Shown one piece after another: positions 12,701-23,030 of a DNA stretch of 52,808 bases. The notes under the pieces were generated by a model. It made no database searches. It saw only the letters and a program-made list of their open reading frames with translations, and was not told the origin of the DNA. This DNA is from Ectocarpus siliculosus. Its lineage: Eukaryota; Sar; Phaeophyceae; Ectocarpales; Ectocarpaceae. The stretch spans positions 125,618 through 178,425 of the forward strand of contig FN649733.1 of the NCBI GenBank assembly GCA_000310025.1. Direction: 5' to 3'. A program made the translations under genes and the position numbers. Each line of letters opens with the position of its first letter. Within the stretch, counting starts at the first letter, position 1.

Positions 12701-14508
12701 GCACATCGAGCTTCCGATATCCATATCGTATCGAACTCATCTAAATCTGACTTCTTAATTTCTACCACCATACAGCATTAGCGTTTGGTATTTCTTACAC
12801 GGCGGCCGGGGCACGAAGAAACTGGTTCAACTCCAACACAAATAACCAAGAACCTACCGCCAATCCCATATGTGACAGCTTGTAGGCTTTGCGTTGGGTG
12901 AGTGAGTGTTGGTGTGCCGGCGTAGTATGTAGTTGACTCATGCACAAGATAGCACATCCCCGAATCGATTTTCAAAGTTCGATCTGAAGGATATACAGCA
13001 GTAGGTGATCGGTGCATGCTTGCTCGAGGTGATGTGTAGGACGTACGTGACCGTGAATGATCTAATGCATATGCGTAGCTTCACGTGATGATATTTTAGG
13101 ACACGGTCGGTGATCTGTGTATGTTTGCCGGAGCTAACGGTGTGGAGATACAGGTGTGATTCATGCATAATCTGGGTGTATCTTTGCCCGATAGAATCTG
13201 TACGACATCGGTGGTCTGTGTGTGTTTGCTCCATGGTGATCTGTAGGAAATCCTGCTGTAGGCGAGCTACAGTCAGTCGAATATCACACAAAAAAATTGC
13301 TCATGATCTGTTGTTCCTCACCAATAACGAATAGCGCCCACAGCATAAAGCCGTTCGCGTTCCACCAGAGAAACGTCAGCGGCCAGCTCCCGGCCACGTA
13401 CATGGGGTACAAGTACTGCAGCGCCAGCACGCAACCCATGTCCCGCGCCATGTAGAAGAGTGATCTCGGCAAGCTTTTGATGAAGCACCTGTCATGACAG
13501 ACCAGCAGACAAAGAAGAAGAAGGCGGTGTTGGTAACGTTTTTTTTATTGTGGGAAAGGAGTACGACTACGAGGAGGGCCCTCGTGTTTTCATTGGTCGG
13601 CACGTCGTCATACGTGATCCTAAATAAATACTCCAAGGTAAGCTGCCTGTTTCTTATGTTGTCAGCCATCCCCTGTAATTCATCACCAACGTTGATACCT
13701 GCAACTGTCCTCTTCCTATTACTCGCTGGCCGTGGGAGATCATATGCATACAGCGGGACATGAGTGTGTATGATGACTCGACCGTTGGCACGCGCCACGA
13801 AAAAAATGCGTCCATGTTTTCATTTGTTCGGTTCGAGGCGCGCTCGCGGAGTTAATTTTAGCGAGCGGCCGCCTTCCTAGACTGCAAGAGCTGCCGTACA
13901 TGAGTCAACCCACGGGTGCAAATACACCCCTGTAATGCAACACGGTGCTGAGCCAACATGAAAACAGCGAGAGAGCGAGAGACCTCCCTGCAGCGGGCTC
14001 GTCGAGCCAGCATTCACACATTTACATACAAACACGTGGTTTTCGTCAGCATCTTCAGCAGTTTTTTTTACGCGTGTTCCTGTTTGTGCGCGTCACGTGC
14101 CAACCACGAACAGACACACCAGCAGTCCTCTCCAGATGTACCTCCCCAAGTGCCACAGGTCCAAAGGCATCCTATGCTCCTGCTCTTGCAATGCCGTCTG
14201 CCAGGTCAAGACCGCTCAAGCGTGCTCCTGAGGCGTGGGCAATAGTTGTGAGATGACGACGGCCGCTTACCTCGTCCAGGCAAAGGCCCTGGGAGTGGCG
14301 GCGCTATTGGCAATAATATTGTGCCAACTGAGCGGATTCACACGTTTTTCTACTCGTACCACACCAACTCTTTTGCCACGCTCACTCACTCTTCTGGTAC
14401 TTGCTTGCGGAGCGCCATGAGGTCGACCCTGACATCCTTGTTCGGTCTTGTGATCGAGGACGTCGAATCATCGTTAGCTCCAATCGCTGTGTCCGAGCGC
14501 GGAGGCAT
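6761..14508 (-). CDS. Membrane fatty-acid desaturase, FAD2-like (omega-6/delta-12 type favoured), 385 aa
   Basis: Seven exons: 14508-14390, 13488-13322, 10648-10455, 10014-9903, 8822-8620, 7596-7391, 6917-6761. All introns are GT-AG and all phases agree. The family introduces a double bond into acyl chains at the ER membrane using a di-iron centre held by three histidine boxes. All three are present: HDCGH (97-101), HNEHH (133-137) and HVAHH (301-305), with hydrophobic segments between them. The context [20 protein letters not shown] and the following [12 protein letters not shown] resemble FAD2 more than omega-3 FAD3, but regiochemistry cannot be read from sequence. The N-terminus is short with no evident plastid transit peptide, so a microsomal enzyme is likely. 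The start is the first ATG after a GA-rich leader; upstream non-coding exons are possible. It is head to head with the MBOAT gene. Confidence 0.92.
8465..8510. repeat. (TTTCC)n microsatellite in a desaturase intron
   Basis: About nine tandem copies of a pentanucleotide (GGAAA on the transcribed strand) lie in the intron between exons 5 and 6 of the desaturase gene. They are followed by C-rich sequence. It probably has no function beyond length variability. Confidence 0.9.
12990..13265. repeat. Degenerate tandem repeat, about 104-bp period, 2.5-3 units
   Basis: A phrase of the form CGGTSRTCTGTGTRTGTTTGC starts near 13006, 13107 and 13209 and is followed each time by a GGTG/GTAGG-rich segment. 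The units are strongly diverged. The repeat sits in desaturase intron 2, just downstream of exon 2 on the transcribed strand. Confidence 0.5.
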
Positions 14509-14540
14509 GGCTTCTCCACAAAGAGGGAGAGAGAGAGAGG

Positions 14541-14571
<31 letters not shown>

Positions 14572-15463
14572 GGACCAGAGAGAGAGAGAGGAGAGAGGGC
14601 AGCGAAAGCCGGACGAGATGACGTAGAAGAGGCTAGATGATCTGGTGGCTCGTCGAAGCGAAGTTACAGACAGAGATGATTGCGTTCCTTGACTCTGCTG
14701 TGTACGTGTGAGTCGGTCTGTTTTTTGTGGGCGTGCGCTAAGATTTCGAGGCAAACGACAGAAAACGGTGTACCCGACAGAACAAAATGACGAAACAAGA
14801 AAAGGTACACATTTTTTTCTACAGCGATGATTGGCAGACTAGCCCTGCGTCGGCAACGGTAACATCGTCAACGTAAATTCTGAAGACTCTCTTCTCTACA
14901 GGAGGTACGTGCATCATGCGTACAAAGTTGCTGTTTTTAGCGTGCCGTACAACCCTATTTTCTCGTGTTTGTACATGTACCGTATTTTCTGTGACGTTTC
15001 GCCCATGGCAAAGCAACGACAGACGATTAAGATTTCAACATTTAAGGAATAATAAAAGATTTCTTGGTGTTTGAGTGTACGTACGTGTGTGTACCAGGTA
15101 CCAGGACAGATCTCCCCTGCCGCACGGATCTTGGGGGGTTACGCGGATGTACTTCCGTAACCCCCGTGGAGGGGCACAGCGGGTGCCCGACTGCCGACTG
15201 CCCGACTGCTGCAGTGGAGCCAGCGTAGCGCACGAGCCGAGCTGAGCAGCGCAGCCTTCATCCGCCACAGACTACTGTGGTGCGATATGCACTGCTGTTA
15301 ATCGTAGGAGTTCCCGTGAGCTACCCCATAAGAGAAGGCGAAATAGAGATACGACCCCGAAATAAACCGAGAGCAAGCAACGGTTTTTGGTTGTGCTGCC
15401 CGCTTGGAAAGACAGCAAGCAGCTATAGGTATATCTACGCTACCAAGAATATCGGAGTCACCG
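14509..15463. promoter_or_regulatory. Divergent promoter region, desaturase / MBOAT
   Basis: The 955 bp between the two opposite start codons hold no convincing exon, so both promoters should lie here. I see no clear TATA box. A perfect 10-bp inverted repeat is present at 15134-15143 and 15156-15165 (GGGGGTTACG and its complement, 12-nt loop). It is followed by a short GCCCGACT-type tandem at about 15185-15210. Assignment as promoter is from position only. Confidence 0.4.
14523..14599. repeat. (GA)n tract in the 5' leader of the desaturase gene
   Basis: This nearly pure GA dinucleotide run, CT on the gene's sense strand, ends about 15 bp before the proposed start codon at 14508. It either lies in the 5' untranslated region or forms the pyrimidine tract of a leader intron whose 3' splice site would be one of the AG dinucleotides before the ATG. 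Confidence 0.85.
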
Positions 15464-18400
15464 ATGGCCAATTCATGGAGGTTAGGGCGAGTGCTGGAGC
15501 TGGCAGGCTACGTTGTTTTCTTCGGGATTTCCCTCTGGCACATCCCGAACGTTTGTTCGCCAATGTGGCTGAAGGAGTGTATGGACAAACGCTCCTGCGG
15601 AAGGTGAGGGAGATCAACGTAATGATTGCTGTCGTCTTCCGCGAGGGAAGGATCGGTCAGTCGTTCTTTGCTGACGGCTGTACTAGGCACCGCCTCTTCT
15701 CCCCCGCTACATGTAAGAAAAGTAACGGCGTGCACAGCCGCGTGGGTGCGGCCAGGACAGAAAATCATTAGCATCTCATGTCTTGGCCCGATTCTCAAAC
15801 CAAGCGAAGACGTGATGCAGTGTAGAATACACGAACCCGCCCACTCACAGATAGATTCAGATAGACCACTTACAGGGTTGGGGGTTAGGTCTAGGTATTT
15901 AGCATACAACAGCCGTTGACCGTACACGAAGGCTCGCGGTTGCGTGGTCCAAGTCAGGCGTCTATTGGTTGCATCATGTGCATACGGACAGTCGGGTTTG
16001 TCTGAATTTTTGTTGGGTTTTGGAAGCAAGTCATCTCTTCAACCGAACAGTCCGGGCAGAGGACCAGGGAATTATAGCGTTTTGTGACTACCAACCTGTG
16101 TTAGCTCTACGAAAACACAACGAATTAGTCAAGAATCCGACATTAGGTAGCATGACGGGATGCATCAGCAAGAATGCATACTGGTGTAGCATATGCGGAC
16201 ACCGTGTTTCTACGTTTCCCCTAGCAGCACACAGCGATATCACCCCATTTTTCGGTTTTGCCTGCTAGGAGACTATACCCAAGTGTACCGGGAAGAAAGA
16301 ACGTGTTCCCTCCCTCACAGCTGCTGTACGTGAATGCATGCTTACCGGAGCAATCGTGTGGCTGTTTCTTTCGCATCAATGTTCTCTCTTCGCCCCGAGG
16401 TTTCTGCGACAGGGATGGTTGGGTCAAACACTCGACGGGGCCGACGACCAGTGGCGGGAGCTCCGAGACAGCCTGCCGCTTCTTTTCGCGGCCATCGCTG
16501 CCCACGGTTTGCTTAGTTTGCTCGTACGCAAGACATGCCCTCAAGAGGGTGCCCAGCAGGTAATGCAGGTGATTGACAGACAAGCAAGACCTTCTTGAAT
16601 TTTGTGGGGTCCGGAATGATGTGTGTAGATTTTACCCTGTCGAATCTTGCCGCGTGTGGCCGCCCTCTGCAATGAATCGCACCTCCCCCCCCCCCCCCCC
16701 CTCCATCCCCCTCGGTGTTTGTCATCGGGTTGGGTTTTCGTCGGATGGCAATGACGTTGTAAAACAAGCCGATCGCTTCGTGAGCTCGACCACCAGGGTG
16801 CCGTTTTTTTTTTGGCCTTTTGGTTGTTTTCTTTTGCGGTAACCATCATGGTGGTCGAGTAGATTATGTTGTGTGGGGTCGAGAACCTTCACGCCGCGCA
16901 GGGGATGATCGCACCACGTTGTGTTAAATTGGTTAAGCACCCTCGGGTCAGCTACGCAATGCTCATAACTGTCTCTGGAAGTGAAAGCACCAGAAAATAA
17001 ATTAAGTCATTCGCAGCTGCCATCCGTATGCAAGGAAGTAAGCACAAAATGCCGAACACCCTTAGCAGGATGCAGCGCACCCTTCATGCGACTCGCCGAA
17101 TACCTCACGGCGCTTGGCGCTTGGTGATGTGAGAGCCTGGTCCGGTGAGAACCCGGCGTGCTCCGTCCCGGCCTTGTAGGGATGCGAGGTCAATGGTCTA
17201 GCGATTACGGCATGCACGACAATGAGTACCCCCCCCCCCCCTCGTGGTCAATGGTATAACCGCNNNNNNNNNNNNNNNNNNNNNNNNNNNNNNNNNNNNN
17301 NNNNNNNNNNNNNNNNNNNNNNNNNNNNNNNNNNNNNNNNNNNNNNNNNNNNNNNNNNNNNNNAAAACCCCCCCCCCCCCCCCCCCCCTCCGTCTCCCGG
17401 CCCTGCCAGAAGGCCGGGATGACAAATACTCAAACGAAGATAAACACCTGCACCAGCATTGCGGCCGACAAGAGCGATGCAGCAGCCAATGCTCCGGCAA
17501 CATCGCCACAGCCTGCGTTCCTACCGATGGGAAAACTAGGTCGGCGAAGAGCCTTACTTAATGCGGCTGTCAGCGTCGTGTTCCTGGCCGTGCTCCACGG
17601 AGCTCCCGCAGTCTTTCCGGTGGCCTTGTTGTGTGGAGCTTTTTGGGTCGGACACGCGCTCAAAGGGACAAGGCTTGCACTGCCAGCGATTTGGGTTATT
17701 GCCGTCGTTTATATCTGGCTCAAGGAGAAATGGTACGGGTTGCTCACGTTCGAGGCGGTGCTCGGGAAGGGCTTTGCTGGGCTGGATGGGCTTCAAGGGC
17801 TCCACCCGTGGCGGTTGTCATTTAACCTTGTTGTGCTTCGCATCGTGAGCTTTAATGTGGATCTTCACTGGGCGGAGGTTCAGAGGAGGCGGCAAGGTTC
17901 TAGCGCAGGAGCGCCCATGGACAGCGATGATAAGGTGTGCGTGACGGGATCTTGCAGTGATTTTGACTGGTTTCGAAAACGATCGATGAAGCTCCCAGCA
18001 ATTACACACGAGACACGAGAGACCGATCCGAAGGTGTTGTGCAAAACTCAATCCAGGAGTAGCCACACATATTCTAGAATCGGTTGGGGCTTGTGTCCTA
18101 CCGCATATGACGTAGTCTACATCCAAACACCTTCTCTGAAGCCAAATCCACTAGTCTAAAGTCAAGACTAAACGACACGGCCCGTGATCAAACAAGGTCA
18201 TTGCGTAGCGAAGTCCTGGACTGGGCACATGTTCCAGATGAGGGCATCATGGAGCACCCGCTCGGGTGTTGGCATGCCCAGACCTGTTGGTGGGGCCGTG
18301 CTATCTAAGTCTGCAGCTGCGGTATCTGGACCCATACCATCCATGGTCCACTGCTACTGTTCGCCCCGTCACAGAGCGAACCCCTCAAACTGCGGCTCGT

Positions 18401-21400
18401 GCAAGGCAACCAGTGCTGGGAGCTACTACTCTAGAACAGCACGTCAGTCTTTGACAGCGCGAAAGAGCAGATGACGGATAGTATGGATCCAGATTTGGGG
18501 AGATTTCGAACCGCAGTTGCAGCCTTCCACAGCGCAACCCCTGCCACAGATCTGGGCGTGCCAACGCGCGTGCGTCTACTTCGTGATATCCTCTAGTGGA
18601 ATATGTGCCCATCTCGGGACCCCGCATACCGGGTGGTCGTTTCGTTTGAGATTTTTGGTATGTTAGATTTTGACAAATGCATACTGACTGTTTTGGGTGC
18701 CAAAGGCGACGAGGCGACGTTTGTCGATTTACTCTCTCAGCTCTTGTGCATTACCATGTGCACGGGGTTGACTGACCCATCACTATGAGAGGACCGGCGG
18801 GATGGGCCCTCAAGGGGGCGTGAAGGTTCGAATTGTGCTCTGTGTTTCGAACGATGTTTAAGGTCACGGCGTATTCTAGATGAGTTAGCAAAGCGCGGGA
18901 GGGCGATATGAGGGACTGAGCTCCTCGTAGATGTATGGCCTTGCACATCTACAGCAGTCCAGACGTGTCCAAAGGAAACAGTCTTGGTTGTATCATGCCC
19001 TTCGAGCTAACATGACGTCATCGCAGAACGCAACACGTACTCTCTTCCCTGTTGGTATGTTTGCCCTCTGAACTGGTACGCCTGTGTCAATTTGCCTTCG
19101 CGTCGCTGCTGCCGTGGCTCGATACTGTCCTCGGTGCTTGCACCATTTTCCTCGACGCTCTCCGTGTTTCTCGAAGCGACTAGAGCGAAAAGAGATCGAC
19201 GTGCACGACTACTCATCGAGAGTTTCGGCACACCGCCCTTTGGCCGAGTACTCCCTTGGACACTGCCTCTGCTACGCGTTCTACGCCCCCCTTTACCTGG
19301 CCGGGCCTACCGTAACATTCAATGCCTTCGTATCTCACGTGAGTTCCGTGTCGACAGCTACTGCTGTGCTGTTGCTGCCCGTAACATTCTCCTGTGTTGC
19401 TGTGTCTCCAACCAGCGAGCTGCTTGTAGATCATACGAAGTAGATTTTTTGGTATGCTCTGACTTTGCAAGTCGTTTGAACGGCAAGGCTGTTTGTGCGA
19501 AAGTGACGCATGTTGAATTTTCCTTGAAGCTCCTGTTTAGCGTATTGCCCCATGTCCGGCAGGAGGCCTTGCTCGGACGCCGCATAGCTTAGGATGGCTG
19601 CGTTGGTTGCTGCCGCTCTAATAGTAGTGTTGACATTTCGTGGCCCTACTCCCCCCCCGCAAACAGATGGCTTGCCCACAGAAGTCCTACGGCCGATCGC
19701 GCATGCTGTTCTACCTCGCGCGGTTTGTTTTCGCGCTGTTACTGTTGGAGTGGAGTGTCCACAACCTGCCGGTCTTCGCGCTTGCCCGCTCAGGGTCTCT
19801 CAAGTGAGCTTAGCATACAAGTACATAATGCTGTGCATTTTCCCGAGTCGTGGCTCATTTGAGGAGTGTTATCAGCCTATTACCTTCGACAGTATGCTGT
19901 TTTGGAACAAGGTATACTTTGCTATTGGGTCGCTTGCGCACTCGAGAGGAGAGCTGAAGGTTGGACTCACAAATACACATAGGATTCCGAAACATTCTTG
20001 ATCTGATCCTCCTCAACGCATCCCACCGGGTTTGTTTTCCTCCGATTCGACGCAACAAATTGATGCGAGACCTTCAGCTTCAGCCCTACGATCTTGGGGC
20101 TGTTTGCTTACACCATCTTGCTCATCATGTGGCTCAAATTCCTTGTGATATGGAGGCTTTTCCGGTTCTGGGCCCTCTGTGACGGGGTCGAGCCCCCGGA
20201 GAACATGCAGGTGAGCGGAGGGTTGTCAAACGACAATAGAGATCCAGGCACCATGTTCCGAAACCTATCATGCATACTGTCGAGCTGGAGTCTTGGAGGT
20301 CAACCTCATTGCTCAAAGTCCTGCCGTAGGGCGTTTGTGCTCACTGAGAACGCCCATCGCCGTGGCATATTTTGGGCCACTCCCATGATGCGTTGACGAC
20401 CAAATCCTTGATCACGGCGCCGTCCTCCCTGGCTCGTGTACAGAGGTGCATGACCAACAACTACTCGGTGGTGGGCTTCTGGAAAGGATGGCACTGCAGC
20501 TTCAACAGGTGGCTAGTCCGCTACATTTTCATCCCCTTGGGGGGCTCCAAACCAGGAAGGCGGTGGAACGTGTTCGTTGTGTTCGTTTTCGTGGCCTTCT
20601 GGCACGACGTGGAGCCCAAGCTGTTTTTGTGGGGCCTGTTGAATGGCGTCTTCCTTGTGCTGGAGACGACGATCAAGGGCCTGTATCGAAACAGCACCGC
20701 GCTCGAAAGCTGTCGAGCCAACCCGCTGAGCAACAGGTACGCTTCATGTATGTTGGCAAGGGTCGTGCTGGTGTTTGTCCCTGCCAGTACGGTCCGCTTG
20801 TCGCAGAACCTCTTGGCTGCAGCACAGAGAACCAACGGGGCGAGGCCGGCGTGCGCAATCAATTCGTTCTTGAGCACATCCCAACATCATGTGTACCGCG
20901 GCACAGGAGCCACAGCAGTAGAGCCGTGTAGAGAGTAACGTCCGGACAGCCGAAAGTTGCATGTTGGATAATTTTAGCTGCCGACGTTCGCCTGTTGCAT
21001 CTGTTGCGAACACCTCAGCACTCCGGTATCATTGCAACTACTGCAAATTCACAAGCACATTGCCACGCACAGGCCGCACAGGCAAGCACTGGCGTACGCG
21101 ATGGATACCATCTCTGATAACTTTGTCGCATATCCCCGTGTTGTGATTGTGATCAGGATGATCGAGGCGTTAGGCGCGACTTCGAACGTGATGGCGCTGA
21201 TCCTGGTCAACATGATCGGCTACGCCGTGGGCATAAAGGGGGCGGGTCACGTGGCTGGGGGAATTTTTCTCGAAAGGGAAGCACTGATTGCTGTGGCATT
21301 GAGCTTCATGTTTGTCTTCAGCGGGGTGCAGGCAAGTGGAAACAGCAGGCAGCAAGGACGGTCCCCACTTCAGATCTTGGCAAATAAGAGATGCAGGGCT

Positions 21401-22284
21401 CAGATTTCCCACCCAACCGAAGGACTAATTCAGAACTACAGATAACGAGGTACCGGTACGGTGAAGAACCCACATTAGTACGACATTTACAACTTGCTTT
21501 CTTTATGCCTTGAGTAGAGATTTGCTTTAAAAGATTCGCGAAGGCGGCGGTCGTGTTTAATCCAGAGGTTCCGTGATGTTCAAGCTTTGGGAATCCTCTT
21601 TCGAAATATCGTGCGGCGACGAATGTTGTTCGTGTCTCAAGTGTTCCCGCCCAGTCAAAGAGGGTGCTTTGTCCTAAGGGACACTCTAGGACAAGAACCG
21701 AACGTTTTCAGCCGCGAATACGTGGCTGATAACAATATCCGATGCTCGGTTTGAGGCAGCCAATAGGCCGCAAGCATTGCACAAAAAAAAGTATCTCGCT
21801 GGGGTCGGTGCTGTGACATTTTCGGTGGCCTTCATCTATCTCTCGAACTTATGCATGCTGTTGGCCAAGGAGTCAAGGGCAGGCCCCCATACCCCCCTCA
21901 ATTCTTATCACCGAGCCTTGAACAACCTGGGCCGAGACTAGGTGTTGGTGTTGGCTTGGGCGGGGTGTTAGCGTTAGGTGCCAAGCCCAGCAGATTTAGT
22001 CAACTGGACCTTAGCTCTACGGCTTGCTCGACTTCAAAATGGGTAGTTGGGTAGATCTTTTCCGCGCTACAGCAGTCTGCTCGTAACCACGATTTACCAC
22101 GGACCCACCCCATTTGTTCAGATCTCTAGTAACGCGGTCACGCCACTTGCTGATAGTTTTCATCATGCTTCGCCCGCCTTGTTTTCACTAACAGCTCATG
22201 TTTTTCATAGAGGAAGCAAGGCAAGGAGGAAAGAAGAAGCTCAACGAACCTGCTCATTCCTACAAGAAGATCGACAAGTCGTGA
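15464..22284 (+). CDS. GUP1/HHAT-type membrane-bound O-acyltransferase (MBOAT), 597 aa
   Basis: Nine exons: 15464-15603, 16400-16559, 17410-17934, 19177-19338, 19682-19803, 20084-20210, 20444-20736, 21157-21331, 22195-22284. All phases agree. Family members are multipass ER proteins that move acyl chains onto lipids or proteins; yeast GUP1 acts in GPI-anchor lipid remodelling. Diagnostic features are [12 protein letters not shown] (exon 2), [14 protein letters not shown] (exon 4), [19 protein letters not shown] (exon 6), and [19 protein letters not shown] with His429 followed by VAFWHD with His466, the conserved MBOAT histidine (exon 7). The last intron (21332-22194) starts with GC, not GT; the short last exon ([18 protein letters not shown]) matches the expected C-terminus and fixes this. 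Exon 3's left border, next to an assembly gap, is the least certain junction. Upstream exons before the first ATG cannot be excluded. Confidence 0.9.
16685..17241 (+). mobile_element. Non-coding poly(C)-tailed element, copy 1
   Basis: This copy lies in intron 2 of the MBOAT gene. It matches, in inverted orientation, the sequence at 43095-43695 over nearly its full length; shared landmarks include GACGTTGTAAAACAAGCC, GATGATCGCACCACGTTGTG and CCGAATACCTCACGGCGC. It has no open frame of note. The 3' end reads GGCATGCACGACAATGAGTA followed by 13 C. That end resembles the 3' ends of the two LINE copies. A C run also lies at its 5' border (16685-16701). Size and lack of coding suggest a SINE-like non-autonomous retroelement. 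Confidence 0.75.
17264..17363. other. Assembly gap (100 N)
   Basis: Exactly 100 N indicates a conventional scaffold gap of unknown true size. The left edge is GTGGTCAATGGTATAACCGC and the right edge is AAAA followed by about 18 C. Together these are the two ends of the retroelement 3' tail motif seen elsewhere here, so the missing bases probably lie in another repeat copy. The gap falls within MBOAT intron 2 and should not affect the coding sequence, although the next acceptor (17408-17409) is only 46 bp away. Confidence 0.95.
18148..18599. repeat. Foldback (MITE-like) element in MBOAT intron 3
   Basis: It begins with CCACTAG and ends with CTAGTGG, a short terminal inverted repeat. Internally, 18270-18350 (GCATGCCCAGACCTGTTGGT onward) is complementary, with mismatches, to about 18465-18575, giving two arms of roughly 80-100 bp. 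A related sequence with the same order of landmarks lies at about 38475-39010. No coding capacity is seen. Borders are approximate. Confidence 0.45.
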
Positions 22285-23030
22285 TGGCTCAATACGCAAG
22301 CGTCGTGCTGCGGTTGTCGCTTCACGCAATGTGTGCGGGTGTAGTTGGTCTCAGCATCGGCATCGTCGGGATACATACCTTGTCCTCGTGCAGGAGAGTA
22401 GCACTAGCCACGTGAGGAACGGGAGGCATGCACGCTCGGAAACCGAGTGCGCCACACCAGGACGGCGTTCTAATGTAGTTTGGTGTCTAATACCAAAAAT
22501 GGGTTGACTTCAACTTGCGCCAACGTGCATCGCGTGCACCCGAGATACAAGCGATATTCAATTGTGTTCCTGTAGTGATTCCTCGAAATATGCCCACCAA
22601 GCACCGTTGTTCCACACACTCTACTTTCTGTTGGTATACATATGCATACCTCCCACCAAAGGCTTGACCGACAACAATCGGGGTCAAGTTTCTCGAGAAA
22701 GTTGACCAATTAAAACCAAGCAACCCAACCGTTGTGCTGGGGAAATTCTAAGCTCAACCGTACTACGAAGTACATTCGAGCGCACAGCCCACGTCTACAA
22801 ATGCTACAAGCCTAGGACACAGAAAGGTAAAATATGTGTATGGACAATCGCGGCACTGCCGCTGTGTACGGGCAAAAGTGCTTTGAGCACATATTTACCG
22901 AACAAAGTGACTCAGGCTGTTACCGACGCACCAACGAAACTTGCACCCCTACCTACTATGTGACACACGACCTTGACCTAAACGGTGTCTCCAGCTCGAG
23001 GCAGAGTCATAAGTGCGGCCTCTCCGCCCC
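22285..23030. other. Convergent intergenic spacer
   Basis: The MBOAT and PP2C genes end tail to tail 746 bp apart. The spacer should hold both 3' untranslated regions and polyadenylation sites. No gene, repeat or clear signal is visible in it. Confidence 0.6.

Noticed and set aside
14386-14754. Longer desaturase N-terminus starting at 14754
   Set aside because: The extra residues are translation of the GA/CT microsatellite (Ser-Leu repeats); the internal ATG at 14508 gives a family-typical length.
17419-18159. A 246-codon ORF beginning at ATG 17419 as a separate gene
   Set aside because: It is exon 3 of the MBOAT gene plus read-through into the intron; the hydrophobic part continues in later exons and the sequence after 17934 has no MBOAT character.
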